DNA from: Lachnospiraceae bacterium | Lineage (GTDB): Bacteria > Bacillota > Clostridia > Lachnospirales > Anaerotignaceae | DNA: 64,000 nt | Reading direction: 5' to 3' | Assembly: GCA_003543235.1 (NCBI GenBank) | Contig: DPJA01000038.1 | Span: 566,233 to 630,232 of the forward strand | Part shown: positions 28,463 through 37,198 of the stretch, one piece after another | How positions within the stretch are numbered: the stretch's first letter is position 1 | Layout of the letters: each line of letters starts with the position of its first letter | The notes under the pieces: model-generated | The model's database searches: none | Seen by the model: the letters and a program-made list of their open reading frames with translations, nothing else | What the model was told of the DNA's origin: nothing | Made by a program: the position numbers and the translations under genes

Positions 28463-29158
28463 TTAAAATTCCCACACGTACTTTAGAACTATTACGTTCT
28501 CACCTTCTTGTAATTCTAGGCTGCCAAGTTCGCTGGTACAACTAACTTCCTCGTCTGCTACAACATAGTCTTCCAAATTAATGGTATCACCTGCTGCAAA
28601 CCCTTCAACAGTTTGTGTATAAGTTGCTTCCTCATCATCGAGTACAAGAGTATGAACAATTGTTAATGTAGCTAACTTTTGAACTTCAGCTGAAACATCG
28701 GTACTTTCAAGAGGTACTTGGCTATCTAAAATCTCTACACTTGTTCCTTCTGTTGCTATCTCTTCTGTTATTGCTTCATCTGTTGCTACTTCATCTGTTA
28801 TTGCTTCTTCTGTTGCTACTTCATCTGTTATTGCTTCTTCTGTTGCTGCTTCTTCTGTTGCTGCTTCTTCTGTTGCTGCTTCTTCTGTTGCTGCTTCTTC
28901 TGTTGCTGCTTCTTCTGTTACTGCTTCTTCTGTTGCTGCTTCTTCTGTTGCTGCTTCTTCTGCTGGTACCTCTTCTGCTGGTACCTCTTCTGCTGGCACC
29001 TCTTCTGTTGCTGCCTCTTCTGCTGCTTCATCTACAGTCCATGTTATAGTATCTGTACTGATAGTCTGTTCTGATGCCTCATCATTTGCAAATACAACCG
29101 TACTTTGTAAACTTACTGCTAAACCTAATCCTATTGCTAAACCTCTTTTAAATTTCAT
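28463..29158 (-). CDS. Secreted protein with Ala/Glu/Thr five-residue repeats
   Basis: A 231-residue exported protein. The signal peptide is about 1-24 (ends VFA). The middle (about 43-140) is a tandem run of pentads such as EEAAT, EEVPA and DEVAT; the C-terminus (about 165-231) is a small folded-looking domain ending VIVLKYVWEF. The acidic repeat is probably an extended spacer or stalk. It lies just upstream of the giant SLH gene on the same strand, so both may be co-expressed at the surface. ATG 29158 has AAGGGAGG upstream. No known family recognised. Confidence 0.8.
   Translation of the reverse strand: MKFKRGLAIGLGLAVSLQSTVVFANDEASEQTISTDTITWTVDEAAEEAATEEVPAEEVPAEEVPAEEAATEEAATEEAVTEEAATEEAATEEAATEEAATEEAATEEAITDEVATEEAITDEVATDEAITEEIATEGTSVEILDSQVPLESTDVSAEVQKLATLTIVHTLVLDDEEATYTQTVEGFAAGDTINLEDYVVADEEVSCTSELGSLELQEGENVIVLKYVWEF
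28741..29030. repeat. 15-bp tandem repeat tract inside the repeat-protein gene
   Basis: Units close to TGTTGCTGCTTCTTC repeat many times, sometimes as 30-bp pairs with variants (GCTGGTACCTCTTC, TTCATCTGTTATTGC). Because the unit is 15 bp, slippage would keep the reading frame and change only stalk length. The opposite strand reads as almost pure leucine, an artefact of the repeat. Confidence 0.9.
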
Positions 29159-29286
29159 ACTGAATTCCTCCCTTCCGGTTATTTCTATAATTTGCTTAGT
29201 TCTTACAATTTTTTTGCTTAATACTTACTTCTGATATAATAATAGTATATTGTGGTAACAAATAGGTCACAAAATCGGTAACAACG

Positions 29287-29409
29287 TCATTTATTTCTTA
29301 GCTTTTTATTACAATTTTTGTGACCAATACACTCCGCACATTTATCCAATTTTCCCATTGAAAATGCAAGAGTTAGAGAATCAACGCCATATTCTACCAC
29401 GTTCTCCAT
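29287..29409 (-). CDS. Possible small Cys-rich protein or gene remnant
   Basis: A 40-codon frame reads MENVVEYGVDSLTLAFSMGK and then a CxxC-x(2)-H-x(2)-C cluster (KCAECIGHKNCNKK), which could bind metal. No ribosome binding site precedes the ATG and the frame extends upstream without a start to a nearby stop, so it may be the 3' remnant of a longer gene. Apart from this and a possible promoter, the 29159-29524 spacer shows nothing I can name. Confidence 0.35.
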   Translation of the reverse strand: MENVVEYGVDSLTLAFSMGKLDKCAECIGHKNCNKKLRNK

Positions 29410-29486
29410 GCAACTTACAAAATAGCTGTCCTGTTAGGCATTTGTTAGTCCTCTGAATTTCACACAACTTTTTGAAAGTTAAAGTA

Positions 29487-29519
29487 AAACGGCAGCTGAT
29501 TTGTTTTCAGCTACCGTTT
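29487..29519 (-). terminator. Terminator after the small ferritin-like gene
   Basis: AAACGGCAGCTGA pairs with TCAGCTACCGTTT (one G-U pair), starting a few nt past the stop at 29525, followed by TTTTACTTT on the minus strand. Confidence 0.8.
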
Positions 29520-29524
29520 ATTAC

Positions 29525-29743
29525 TTATTTTTCTTCATAATCATTTAGGATTTCAAGAAACTTTGATGCGTGAATTCCTTCATCTTTAGCATATTCCGCA
29601 AATATTTTTGCAACTTTTTCATCATCCTTAATTTCTTGCGAGTAGCATTCAAAGTCTCTTACAAGCTCCGTTGAATTTTCCCATGCCCTGAGTAATCTGT
29701 CTCTAGTAGTAATTTTGATTCCATGTTTATCATTCATTCTCAA
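29525..29743 (-). CDS. Small ferritin/rubrerythrin-like protein
   Basis: A 72-residue, highly charged, probably all-helical protein. The segment STELVRDFECYSQEIKDDE followed by IFAEYAKDEGIHASKFLEIL resembles half of a rubrerythrin four-helix bundle, with the Glu...ExxH pattern that binds iron in dimers of such domains. AGGAGG precedes the ATG at 29743, and a terminator follows, so it is a single-gene unit. Function inferred from fold resemblance only. Confidence 0.65.
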   Translation of the reverse strand: MRMNDKHGIKITTRDRLLRAWENSTELVRDFECYSQEIKDDEKVAKIFAEYAKDEGIHASKFLEILNDYEEK

Positions 29744-29847
29744 TTCCTCCTAAAATTTAGTTCGATTTTAGTATTAACGCTTAAGCTTATTTTATTCCAC
29801 CATTCAAATCATTAAATTTTACCCCACTAACTTTAAAAATAAAAAAA

Positions 29848-29878
29848 CCCGAGAAATATTTTATTAAATATCTCCCAG
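29848..29878 (-). terminator. Terminator after the lipoprotein gene
   Basis: A stem of CCCGAGAAATATT with AAATATCTCCC (one small bulge) is followed on the minus strand by TTTTTTTATTTTT. It lies about 110 nt past the lipoprotein stop at 29991. Confidence 0.75.
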
Positions 29879-29990
29879 GTGTTTATCCTTCCGTGTACAC
29901 AAGTATCTATACACACTAGCACCACAATCATTTCCACAGCGAATTTCTATATGCAACGCCATAATCGTAGTCATCTTCACTGCAAATCAA

Positions 29991-30647
29991 TTATTTACTA
30001 AACTTTTTCAAACTGGATGTTACTTTAGTTTCACCAGAAATAAATTCTCTTTTAACCATTCCAATGCCTTCTTTATAATATTCATTAACAATAGAGTTTT
30101 CTGAAGAATTCATTACCTTTATGCAATCACTAAAATTTCCTGCAGGAGTTGATACAGTCTCATTAATAGAGCCAATTTCCAGTGTTCCGTTTTCCTCTTG
30201 CCACTTTAACCCTACCTCTAATGGTGCTTTCAGTATAGTTACCTCTTCATTTGGCTCGTTATTGAGATAATTCTCTTCACCATATGCCTCACCTATAAAG
30301 AAAACTCGTGTGATGTCTGAAGATGACACTTCAAAAACTGAAGCAGTGACAGTTCCTCCATTATCCTCACGTATTTGATAAAGATTGTTGTTTGAAAAAA
30401 CAACCTTTCTGTTAAATGAAGCATATTCGTTTCCCTCTCCCTCATACTCCCACGTATATCCTAACTCAAGAGGAAAAAAGTCGCTTAAATTTAAATCGGA
30501 CACTTTATTATTGGAAGTCTGTTCTGTATTATTTACTGGTGTTTGATTATTTCTCTTGGGAGTAAGTTCCTGATTATTTGAGCATCCTATCAGTAACGAT
30601 AATGTGATTAGATCAGCAATTAACACAAGTAATGTGCTTTTTTTCAT
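29991..30647 (-). CDS. Putative lipoprotein of unknown function
   Basis: A 218-residue protein with signal peptide and lipobox LLIGCSNN (Cys about 21), a polar Asn/Thr linker, then a probably beta-rich domain with FFPLELGYTWEYEGEGNEY and YYKEGIGMVKREF. This pattern occurs in clostridial surface lipoproteins whose role is unknown to me. ATG 30647 has AAAGGAGAG upstream; an earlier start would place a non-signal extension before the leader. Followed by its own terminator. Confidence 0.78.
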   Translation of the reverse strand: MKKSTLLVLIADLITLSLLIGCSNNQELTPKRNNQTPVNNTEQTSNNKVSDLNLSDFFPLELGYTWEYEGEGNEYASFNRKVVFSNNNLYQIREDNGGTVTASVFEVSSSDITRVFFIGEAYGEENYLNNEPNEEVTILKAPLEVGLKWQEENGTLEIGSINETVSTPAGNFSDCIKVMNSSENSIVNEYYKEGIGMVKREFISGETKVTSSLKKFSK

Positions 30648-30810
30648 ATAACACTCTCCTTTTCGGATATTATTCTGCGTAAAAGATAAAATTATATTCA
30701 ATTGGACACTCTATCATCACCTTATCCACGTACCGTGAGTAATTCAGTGGTCAACTAGGCTATGAATTAAAGGATGACAAAAAACTGAAATTGACAGTAA
30801 AACCTTGTAA

Positions 30811-31836
30811 TTACAACAAGTCTATCAAATTCTTTACATCTTCCTCTTTTGTCGCCCAGCTGGTGGCAAACCGTACAACGGTGTGCTCCTCATCTGCTTT
30901 TTCCCAGAAACTGAGAGCCACCAATCTTTTCAAGTCCTCTAGTTTGTCATTTTTTAAAACAACAAACTGCTGATTTGTGAAGGATTTCAGGTAGAATTTA
31001 TACCCCTTGTCTTTCAGTGCCTTTTTTAATAAATCCGCCATAGCTATGGCGTGTCTCCCCACTTCCATATATAGGTCATCCGTAAACAAGGTATCGAATT
31101 GAATCCCAAGCAGACGTCCCTTTGCAAGTAACGCACCATGCTGCTTGACAATGGTCATGAAATGTTTAGGCGTATTGTTCTTGGTAAATACCACAGCTTC
31201 ACCGCAGAGTGCACCCGCCTTCGTTCCGCCGATATAGAACACATCACACAAACTTGCAATATCCTTCAATGTTACATCCGAGACTTGACTAGTTAAACCA
31301 TAGACAAGCCTTGCACCGTCCAAATAAAGCGGAATATGAAACTCCCCGCACACCTGTGAAATTTCTTCCATTTCTCGTTTCTGATAGAGTGTGCCATACT
31401 CAGTTGGGTGGGAAATATAAACCATTCCCGGAAAGACCATGTGCTCATGGTTCGGGTTCTGATAAAAATCCATAATATATCGTTTCAGTGTTTTAGCATC
31501 TAACTTACCCTCTTTCGCAGGAAGTTCCAAAACCTTATGCCCTGTATATTCCATTGCTCCGGCTTCGTGAAGACTTATATGTCCAGTGGTAGCTGCAATC
31601 ACACCTTCATAAGAGTTTAGGACGGTGTCAATTACGACTTGATTGGTCTGCGTTCCACCTATCAGAAAATGAACATCTGCTTGTGGACAACCACATACTT
31701 TTTGAATTTTTTATCTTGCCTGCTGACAGTAGATATCCGCTCCGTAACCAGGACAATGTTCCATGTTGGTTTCTGCTAAACGTTGCAGAATTTTCTCGTG
31801 TGCACCTTCTGTATAGTCACTTTCAAATGTTAACAT
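30811..31836 (-). pseudogene. ltaE: Low-specificity threonine aldolase gene with an in-frame stop
   Basis: The full frame runs 341 codons from an ATG at 31836 with a perfect AGGAGG upstream. It begins MLTFESDYTEGAHEKIL and continues to a PLP-lysine site DVFYIGGTKAGAL. Codon 42 (31711-31713) is TAA in the stretch that should read AR-E-KI, a likely single-base change from GAA. The reading frame is otherwise intact, so the lesion is recent or a sequencing error. An internal ATG at 31602 would lack the N-terminal substrate-binding part. The functional enzyme would cleave threonine to glycine and acetaldehyde. Confidence 0.85.
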
Positions 31837-32040
31837 CTGTCCTGTTTCCTCCTAAAATTATGATTTACTCATTTGCTTATTCTTCCATACAAACCATAGC
31901 CCATCTTATTTTTCACTACATAGGCTAACTAACATTGTAATATATTTCATCAATAATAATTAGTTTATTACACAACAATTCTATCATCTCAATCTACAAA
32001 AATCAATGCCATCTATATACCCTACTGAAAAACAATCCTG

Positions 32041-32217
32041 TCAACTCAACCCTCCAAAGATATGTTCCCAAACATTGATTCTGCAAGGATTCCCATAAAT
32101 TTGAGCCGCATATGAATTACACTCCGAATGATGTCCTAGAAAGCTAGTACTTCCCCTTGGCGATAATCTCTCCTCTATATTTCTAGCCTTAGAACAAATG
32201 ATAATTCTAAATATTCC
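32041..32217 (-). other. Unidentified open stretch without a start codon in the 31837-32331 spacer
   Basis: A 58-codon open frame ends in TGA at 32041 and includes SPRGSTSFLGHHSECNSYA and NPCRINVWEHIFGGLS. It has fewer AT-rich codons than the surrounding spacer and looks like part of a real protein, but lacks a start or ribosome binding site and I do not recognise it. The rest of the spacer shows only AT-rich sequence. Confidence 0.25.
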
Positions 32218-32331
32218 TTAATTTAAATTATTGATTTCATAATCTATAGATTCATAAATCATATAATCGAATAATTATTAATAAGCTCACTCATACTGCC
32301 CCCTGCATACAATAGTATAGAGGTGGCGAAC

Positions 32332-32829
32332 ATGAGAAAAACACACTATGATCAGGAAAGAGCTGTATCATATGCACACAAATGGGCATATGGACGCAAT
32401 CCACAATACTACAATTTTGATGGCCTAGGAGGAGACTGCACAAATTTTGCCTCACAGGTGTTGTATGCCGGTTCAGGGGTTATGAATCCGAAACCAACCT
32501 TCGGCTGGTATTATTACAACCTAAACAACCGTGCGCCAGCGTGGACTGGTGTTGAATCCCTGTATAAATTCCTTGTCAAGAACCTAGGATTTGGACCAGT
32601 AGCGGTAGATGCAGATCTTTCTCAGGTAGAACCAGGGGATATTGTCCAGCTTTCTTTCGACGGAAGAGTGTTTAGCCATTCACCTACGATTGTCTCCGTT
32701 GGAAAGGCTCCCTCTCCCTCTAATATCCTCGTCGCCGCACACACGTTAGACGCTGACAATCGTCCACTGAATACTTATCAGTATGTAAGCATTCGCTATT
32801 TGCACATTACGTATGTAAACACTTGGTAA
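32332..32829 (+). CDS. Amidase-domain protein (CHAP/NlpC-like putative amidase)
   Basis: A 165-residue protein resembling the putative amidase domain family (amidase_6). The predicted catalytic Cys is in GGDCTNFASQVLYAG (about 38), and a His lies in the FSHSPTIVSVG segment, as expected for papain-like amidases. No signal peptide is visible. I choose ATG 32332, 7 nt after AGAGGTG; GTG 32323 overlaps that site. Neighbours are a broken ltaE and a recombinase remnant, so it may be part of acquired DNA. Confidence 0.8.
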   Translation: MRKTHYDQERAVSYAHKWAYGRNPQYYNFDGLGGDCTNFASQVLYAGSGVMNPKPTFGWYYYNLNNRAPAWTGVESLYKFLVKNLGFGPVAVDADLSQVEPGDIVQLSFDGRVFSHSPTIVSVGKAPSPSNILVAAHTLDADNRPLNTYQYVSIRYLHITYVNTW

Positions 32830-32989
32830 GTCTACTCTAGCAGCATGGCTGCGCTATACGTAATAAACATAATAAGTAATTGAATACATCCTGATTTAAA
32901 CATAAACCTATAAATTACTATCTATTGCCTCGTTCTCTGCGAGTATAGATGTAATCCTCCTCCAAAATTCCTATATATAGTTATTTCCC

Positions 32990-33413
32990 ACGAAACAACG
33001 GGAAAACGGGCACTTCAAGGCTAAAGAACAGTACTTACTGTCAGGGTTGGTGTACTGCGGTAACTGTGGTATGTCCATGTTTGGGAACTCTCGCTATTGT
33101 GGCAGAAACAAGTTGAAATACGTGACCTATAAGTGTTCTGGCAGAGCCCAACAAAGGAATTGCAATACAAAAGAATTCAATAAGACCTATCTTGAAAATT
33201 TTGTATTAGAAGCCCTGTATCAAAATCTTTTCAGCCATATCCATTGATACGGTAAAGGAAAACCTTCAACGATTGGAACAGCAAAAACACCAACTACAAC
33301 ACAACATAGAAGAGCTAACCATCAATGTAAATCTTCAAATCAGCGAAAATATGGTGTGCGAGTTAGTGGAAAAAACAAACCAGAGAAAGTGTCAACTTTC
33401 TCTGGTGGATTAA
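32990..33413 (+). pseudogene. Large serine recombinase remnant (C-terminal zinc-ribbon and coiled-coil part)
   Basis: The frame reads GHFKAKEQYLLSGLVYCGNC, then a second Cys pair in YKCSGRAQQRNCNTKEF. This is the recombinase zinc beta ribbon found in large serine integrases. A frameshift near 33240 moves to a frame reading AISIDTVKENLQRLEQQKHQ, typical of the following coiled coil. The N-terminal catalytic domain is absent, and the 3' end overlaps the terminator of the neighbouring operon. It marks a former mobile element. The upstream spacer 32830-32989 shows nothing else. Confidence 0.85.
33380..33405 (-). terminator. Terminator of the hutU-containing catabolic operon
   Basis: CCAGAGAAAG and CTTTCTCTGG form a perfect 10-bp stem with a 6-nt loop. 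On the minus strand TTTGTTTTTT follows. It starts about 10 nt after the stop of the binding-protein gene at 33416. Confidence 0.9.
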
Positions 33414-33415
33414 AA

Positions 33416-34453
33416 TTATTCAGTTACAAAACTTGCATCAATACATTGAGCGATGTCAACTTTTTTGTCAATAAGACCCATATCAAACCATAAATCCATA
33501 GCCATCTGACTTATTTCTTGAATTTTTCCATTTTTGAAATAATCTTGGTTATCCTCTTTTCCATAAAATTTAACTGTTGGCAGTGTGCTCTCAATTTCCG
33601 CAGCATCCATACCGAAACCTTTAGCCATCATTTCAACAGATTCATCATGGTTTGCATTGTAATAATCAACCGCTTCATTCCATGAGTTAACAATTTTTTG
33701 TACTGTTGCAGGGTATTTTGCAATAAAGTCTGAAGAGAAAGATAATGAGTCAACAATTACACCAGGTGCTGTAGAACTGTCTGCAAGAACATTACCAAAT
33801 TCTGTATTTTTTGCATTTGTAAGCCATGGTTCCCATGTTACTGCTGCATCAACCTTACCTCCTACAAATGCAGCACCTGCATCACCTGAACTCATGTTTT
33901 GAACAATTATATCATCCATAGTCATACCATTTTCTTTAAGTAAATAATTAAAGTAGAATATGCTTGCACCGCCTGTTGTGTCAAGGGCAACATTCTTACC
34001 TTTTAAGTCTGCAAAAGTTTTAATTTCACTTTTAGCAACTACACCGTCACCACCGTCAGAGGTATCAAGCGCCAAAACCTGAACATGGTCAAGGTCTGCC
34101 GCAATAGCCATTGCATTTGTATCTACTGTTTCAGCAACTGCCTGAAGCTGTCCTGACGCCATAGCCGCTTTTTTATCTCCGCCGTTTTCCATAATTACAA
34201 GCTCTACATCTACTCCGTTTTTCTCAAAAATACCTGCATCTCTTGCTACGAAGAAAGGTGCATATCCTGTCCATGTGCTAAATGCAATTTTTACAGTTCC
34301 ATCAAACTCACCCTCACTTGCCTGTGCTGTTTCTGCTGCACTTGGTTCTTTGGTTTCTGCTGCCCCACTTGTTGGTGTTGCAGTTGACCCACAACCTGCA
34401 AGCATCATTCCTACCATTGCTACTGATAATACACTTTTAACTAATTTCTTCAT
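33416..34453 (-). CDS. NitT/TauT-type ABC transporter substrate-binding lipoprotein
   Basis: A 345-residue lipoprotein with signal peptide and lipobox LAGCGS (Cys about 21). The mature part has the SsuA/ThiY-like fold: TWTGYAPFFVARDAGIFEKN, then DGVVAKSEIKTFADLKGKNV and GGKVDAAVTWEPWL. It is the only intact binding protein near the permease and ATPase at 55378-56968, 22 kb away; another copy at 49828 is broken. It ends the operon headed by hutU, so the ligand is probably the substrate of that pathway. ATG 34453 has GGAGGAA upstream. Confidence 0.93.
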   Translation of the reverse strand: MKKLVKSVLSVAMVGMMLAGCGSTATPTSGAAETKEPSAAETAQASEGEFDGTVKIAFSTWTGYAPFFVARDAGIFEKNGVDVELVIMENGGDKKAAMASGQLQAVAETVDTNAMAIAADLDHVQVLALDTSDGGDGVVAKSEIKTFADLKGKNVALDTTGGASIFYFNYLLKENGMTMDDIIVQNMSSGDAGAAFVGGKVDAAVTWEPWLTNAKNTEFGNVLADSSTAPGVIVDSLSFSSDFIAKYPATVQKIVNSWNEAVDYYNANHDESVEMMAKGFGMDAAEIESTLPTVKFYGKEDNQDYFKNGKIQEISQMAMDLWFDMGLIDKKVDIAQCIDASFVTE

Positions 34454-34487
34454 AATAAATTCCTCCATTCATTTTAGTTTATTAAAA

Positions 34488-34528
34488 AAACAAGGGCGTT
34501 CACAAAAAATATGTAAACACCCTTGTTT
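34488..34528 (-). terminator. Terminator-like hairpin between acyl-CoA synthetase and binding-protein genes
   Basis: AAACAAGGG pairs with CCCTTGTTT and TTTTTTTAAT follows on the minus strand, only about 35 nt before the binding-protein ATG. The downstream gene has almost no room for a promoter, so its expression may depend on partial read-through. Confidence 0.8.
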
Positions 34529-34536
34529 AAGTTAAC

Positions 34537-36570
34537 CTATTTTTTTAGTATTCTTACATCTATTGCCTTTAAACCGTGTTCATAAACAAACACCGGATTT
34601 AAATCTGCCTCTTGAATATCATCATATAAAAACGGAAGTTGTGAAAAAGTTGAAATAGCTTCCGCCAACCCATTTTGGTCAATGCTCTTTTCGCCCCTTA
34701 TACCCTTAAGTATAGGGTACATCTTTATTTCTTTTATCATTTCAAGTGCTGTGTCTTTTGAAATTGGGGCAATTCTAAAAGTTATATCTTTCAGCACTTC
34801 TGTGTAAACTCCACCCATTCCAAAGGCTATCACAGGGCCAAACTGAACATCATTTGTCAGCCCAAGAATTACCTCCCTATCACCTTTAATCATCGGTGAC
34901 AATATAACACCTTGAAAATCTTTGCCTTCAGCCGCTTTTTCTATTTCCTTAAAGGAATTTATAATTTTCTCTTCACAACCAATATTCAGCTTTACTCCAC
35001 CACAGTCGGACTTATGAATAATATCTGGAGAAACAACTTTCATTACTAAAGGATATTTTAATACATTAGCATTTTCAATAGCTTCCTCAATCGTTCTGGC
35101 AAAAGCCGTATCTGGTACAGGTATTCCTATTTTTTTAAGAAAATCCATTGCTTCAGGTTCTAAAATTCTATCGTTATCCTCAAACAATTTTCCTTTGAAA
35201 TTAACACTTTCAAAACAAGGGACGTCATCGGCTTTATTCTTATATTCATAATAGGTTGCTATTTTGGACAAAACATATACTGCCCTTTCCCCAGAAGCAA
35301 AACAAGGGATATTGTTTTCTCGTAAATATTCTATGCTTTCTTTAATGTCCTTTCCTACCTGAAGCATTACTGCAATGGGCTTTTTCGATACTTTGTAGGC
35401 ACGAACTATGCCTTTTGCTGTATCTATAGAATTAAGATACGGTGTGCCAACATACAGTACAATAGCAGCATCGTTTTGTTTTAGAGAAATTTCTATTGCC
35501 TTGCCATACTGCTCTCCTGAGCCTTCAACCGTTAAGTCCACTGGGTTTCGTAGTCCTGCAAAGGATGGAAGGAATTTTGCCAGCTCGTCTTTAATATCCA
35601 TGTCTGGTTCATTTATTTTAAGATCTAAATTATCTGCTTGATCAGTCGTCATTACACCAGGACCACCTGAATTTGTAATGACCGCAAGATTTCTGCCCTT
35701 CATTTCAGGCAATAGCGAAAACCCTTTGCAGACTTCAAACAAATCCTGTAAGGTATCTACTCGTATTGCTCCGCACTGCTTGATTGCCGCATCAAAAACA
35801 GCATCCGAACCTGCCAAAGAGCCTGTGTGAGAAAGTGCCGCCCTTTGCCCTGTGCTTGTTCTGCCAGATTTAACAATCACAATCGGTTTGGTTTTTGAAA
35901 CAGCTTTAACGGTTTCCATAAATTCTCTTCCGTTATTAACAGTCTCTAAATACAAAGCAATTACCTTGGTATCTTCATCCTTTTCCAAATATTTTAAAAG
36001 TTCAATAACGGTTAAATCTCCGCCATTGCCATAGCTTAAAAATTTTGCAATTCCAACACCATCCGCTGCAGAGAGGGACATAAATGAACCCCCTATAGCA
36101 CCACTTTGAGAAATGATGGAAATCCCCCCTTTTGGAGGCATTGTTTCAAGAGTAGCAACAAGATTTGCGTGTGTATTTACAAGTCCAGCACAATTTGGGC
36201 CGATGGAACGAATTCCATATTTAGCGGCGATCTCCATTATTTCCTTTTCTCCATCTGCATTTCCCGCCTCTGAAAAACCAGAACTTATGATTACAGCGGC
36301 TTTAATTCCCTTTTTACCACAATCTTCCATAATATCTTTTAAAGCTGAGGCAGGGGCAGCAATCACCGCCATATCAACAGTTTCTTCAACTTCCAAAACG
36401 GAGGTATAGCCTTTTGCATTTCTTACACTTTGGCTTTTTGGATTAATGGCGTAAACTTCTTCTAATCCACCATCCAAAACTCTGTTAATAAGTATATTAG
36501 CAAGCTTTCCTTCCCCTGCAGAACCAAATACTGCAACCCCCTTGGGGCTAAACATTTCATTAAGCTGCAT
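34537..36570 (-). CDS. ADP-forming acyl-CoA synthetase (fused alpha-beta)
   Basis: A 677-residue NDP-forming acyl-CoA synthetase. An N-terminal CoA-binding domain (FSPKGVAVFGSAGEGKLAN) is followed by succinyl-CoA-ligase-like domains with the expected phospho-His in ALSHTGSLAGSD (about 255), and a C-terminal ATP-grasp domain (YPLVMKVVSPDIIHKSDCGG, about 500). Such enzymes convert acyl-CoA, ADP and phosphate to acid, CoA and ATP. Located right after iorAB, it probably takes the acyl-CoA made by that oxidoreductase, giving ATP by substrate-level phosphorylation. ATG 36570 has GAGGTGG upstream. Confidence 0.92.
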   Translation of the reverse strand: MQLNEMFSPKGVAVFGSAGEGKLANILINRVLDGGLEEVYAINPKSQSVRNAKGYTSVLEVEETVDMAVIAAPASALKDIMEDCGKKGIKAAVIISSGFSEAGNADGEKEIMEIAAKYGIRSIGPNCAGLVNTHANLVATLETMPPKGGISIISQSGAIGGSFMSLSAADGVGIAKFLSYGNGGDLTVIELLKYLEKDEDTKVIALYLETVNNGREFMETVKAVSKTKPIVIVKSGRTSTGQRAALSHTGSLAGSDAVFDAAIKQCGAIRVDTLQDLFEVCKGFSLLPEMKGRNLAVITNSGGPGVMTTDQADNLDLKINEPDMDIKDELAKFLPSFAGLRNPVDLTVEGSGEQYGKAIEISLKQNDAAIVLYVGTPYLNSIDTAKGIVRAYKVSKKPIAVMLQVGKDIKESIEYLRENNIPCFASGERAVYVLSKIATYYEYKNKADDVPCFESVNFKGKLFEDNDRILEPEAMDFLKKIGIPVPDTAFARTIEEAIENANVLKYPLVMKVVSPDIIHKSDCGGVKLNIGCEEKIINSFKEIEKAAEGKDFQGVILSPMIKGDREVILGLTNDVQFGPVIAFGMGGVYTEVLKDITFRIAPISKDTALEMIKEIKMYPILKGIRGEKSIDQNGLAEAISTFSQLPFLYDDIQEADLNPVFVYEHGLKAIDVRILKK

Positions 36571-36582
36571 CTTTACCACCTC

Positions 36583-37179
36583 TTAGTTTATTACTACTGC
36601 TTCAAGCCCAGCTCTGAAACCTTTCAAGTTGCCCTCCGCAACACTAGGCCATCTCTCTTCTATTACTTGTTCGATTTCTTCCTGTGTAAAAATACCACTT
36701 AATTTTGAATGTGCAAAAATGGCTCCCAAAGTATATAAATTTTCACGGGCATATTCTGGCACATTTGCAGGGCTTAAAAAGCTAACCATTCCTCCTGCTT
36801 TCTTTATTTCATCAATTACTATTTCTTCTTCTGGGTAAGGTGCTTTGCCAAGCATTACTGCTGTTGGTTCCCAGTGAGTTCCCAAAACAACAAAATCTGC
36901 ACCTTTTTTTGCATATCGTATAGCTTTTAAGGTTTCGGATAATTCCATAGATACAATAAGGTCTGCACCACCCTTTGGAATACTTGGGCCAAAAGTATCT
37001 GCACTTCTTCCAATCCTTAGCTGTGCCTTAACAAAACCGCCTCTTTGTGCCATACCCTTTGTAGGATAATAATTTACATCTATACCTTTTTTTGCGGCAG
37101 TAAGTGTAATAATATCCGCAATTGTAAGTATCCCCTGTCCACCAACACCAACAATATATATATCGTAATAATTTTTCAT
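36583..37179 (-). CDS. iorB: Indolepyruvate ferredoxin oxidoreductase beta subunit
   Basis: A 198-residue gamma-type subunit of 2-oxoacid:ferredoxin oxidoreductases (VGVGGQGILTIADIITLTA, then PTKGMAQRGGFVKAQLRIG). With IorA it oxidatively decarboxylates an aryl pyruvate to acyl-CoA, reducing ferredoxin. It follows iorA by about 20 nt and precedes the synthetase by about 12 nt. ATG 37179 has AGGGGGG upstream. Confidence 0.93.
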   Translation of the reverse strand: MKNYYDIYIVGVGGQGILTIADIITLTAAKKGIDVNYYPTKGMAQRGGFVKAQLRIGRSADTFGPSIPKGGADLIVSMELSETLKAIRYAKKGADFVVLGTHWEPTAVMLGKAPYPEEEIVIDEIKKAGGMVSFLSPANVPEYARENLYTLGAIFAHSKLSGIFTQEEIEQVIEERWPSVAEGNLKGFRAGLEAVVIN

Positions 37180-37198
37180 TATATTCCCCCCTTTTTAA

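Noticed and set aside
28741..29049. A 102-codon plus-strand frame of almost pure leucine
   Set aside because: It is the reverse reading of the Ala/Glu/Thr repeat in the secreted-protein gene on the minus strand; it has no ribosome binding site and no plausible protein sequence.
30811..31602. A shortened 263-residue threonine aldolase starting at an internal ATG
   Set aside because: The internal ATG has no ribosome binding site, and the perfect site plus the correct N-terminus lie upstream of the stop codon, so the locus is better described as a nonsense-mutated gene.
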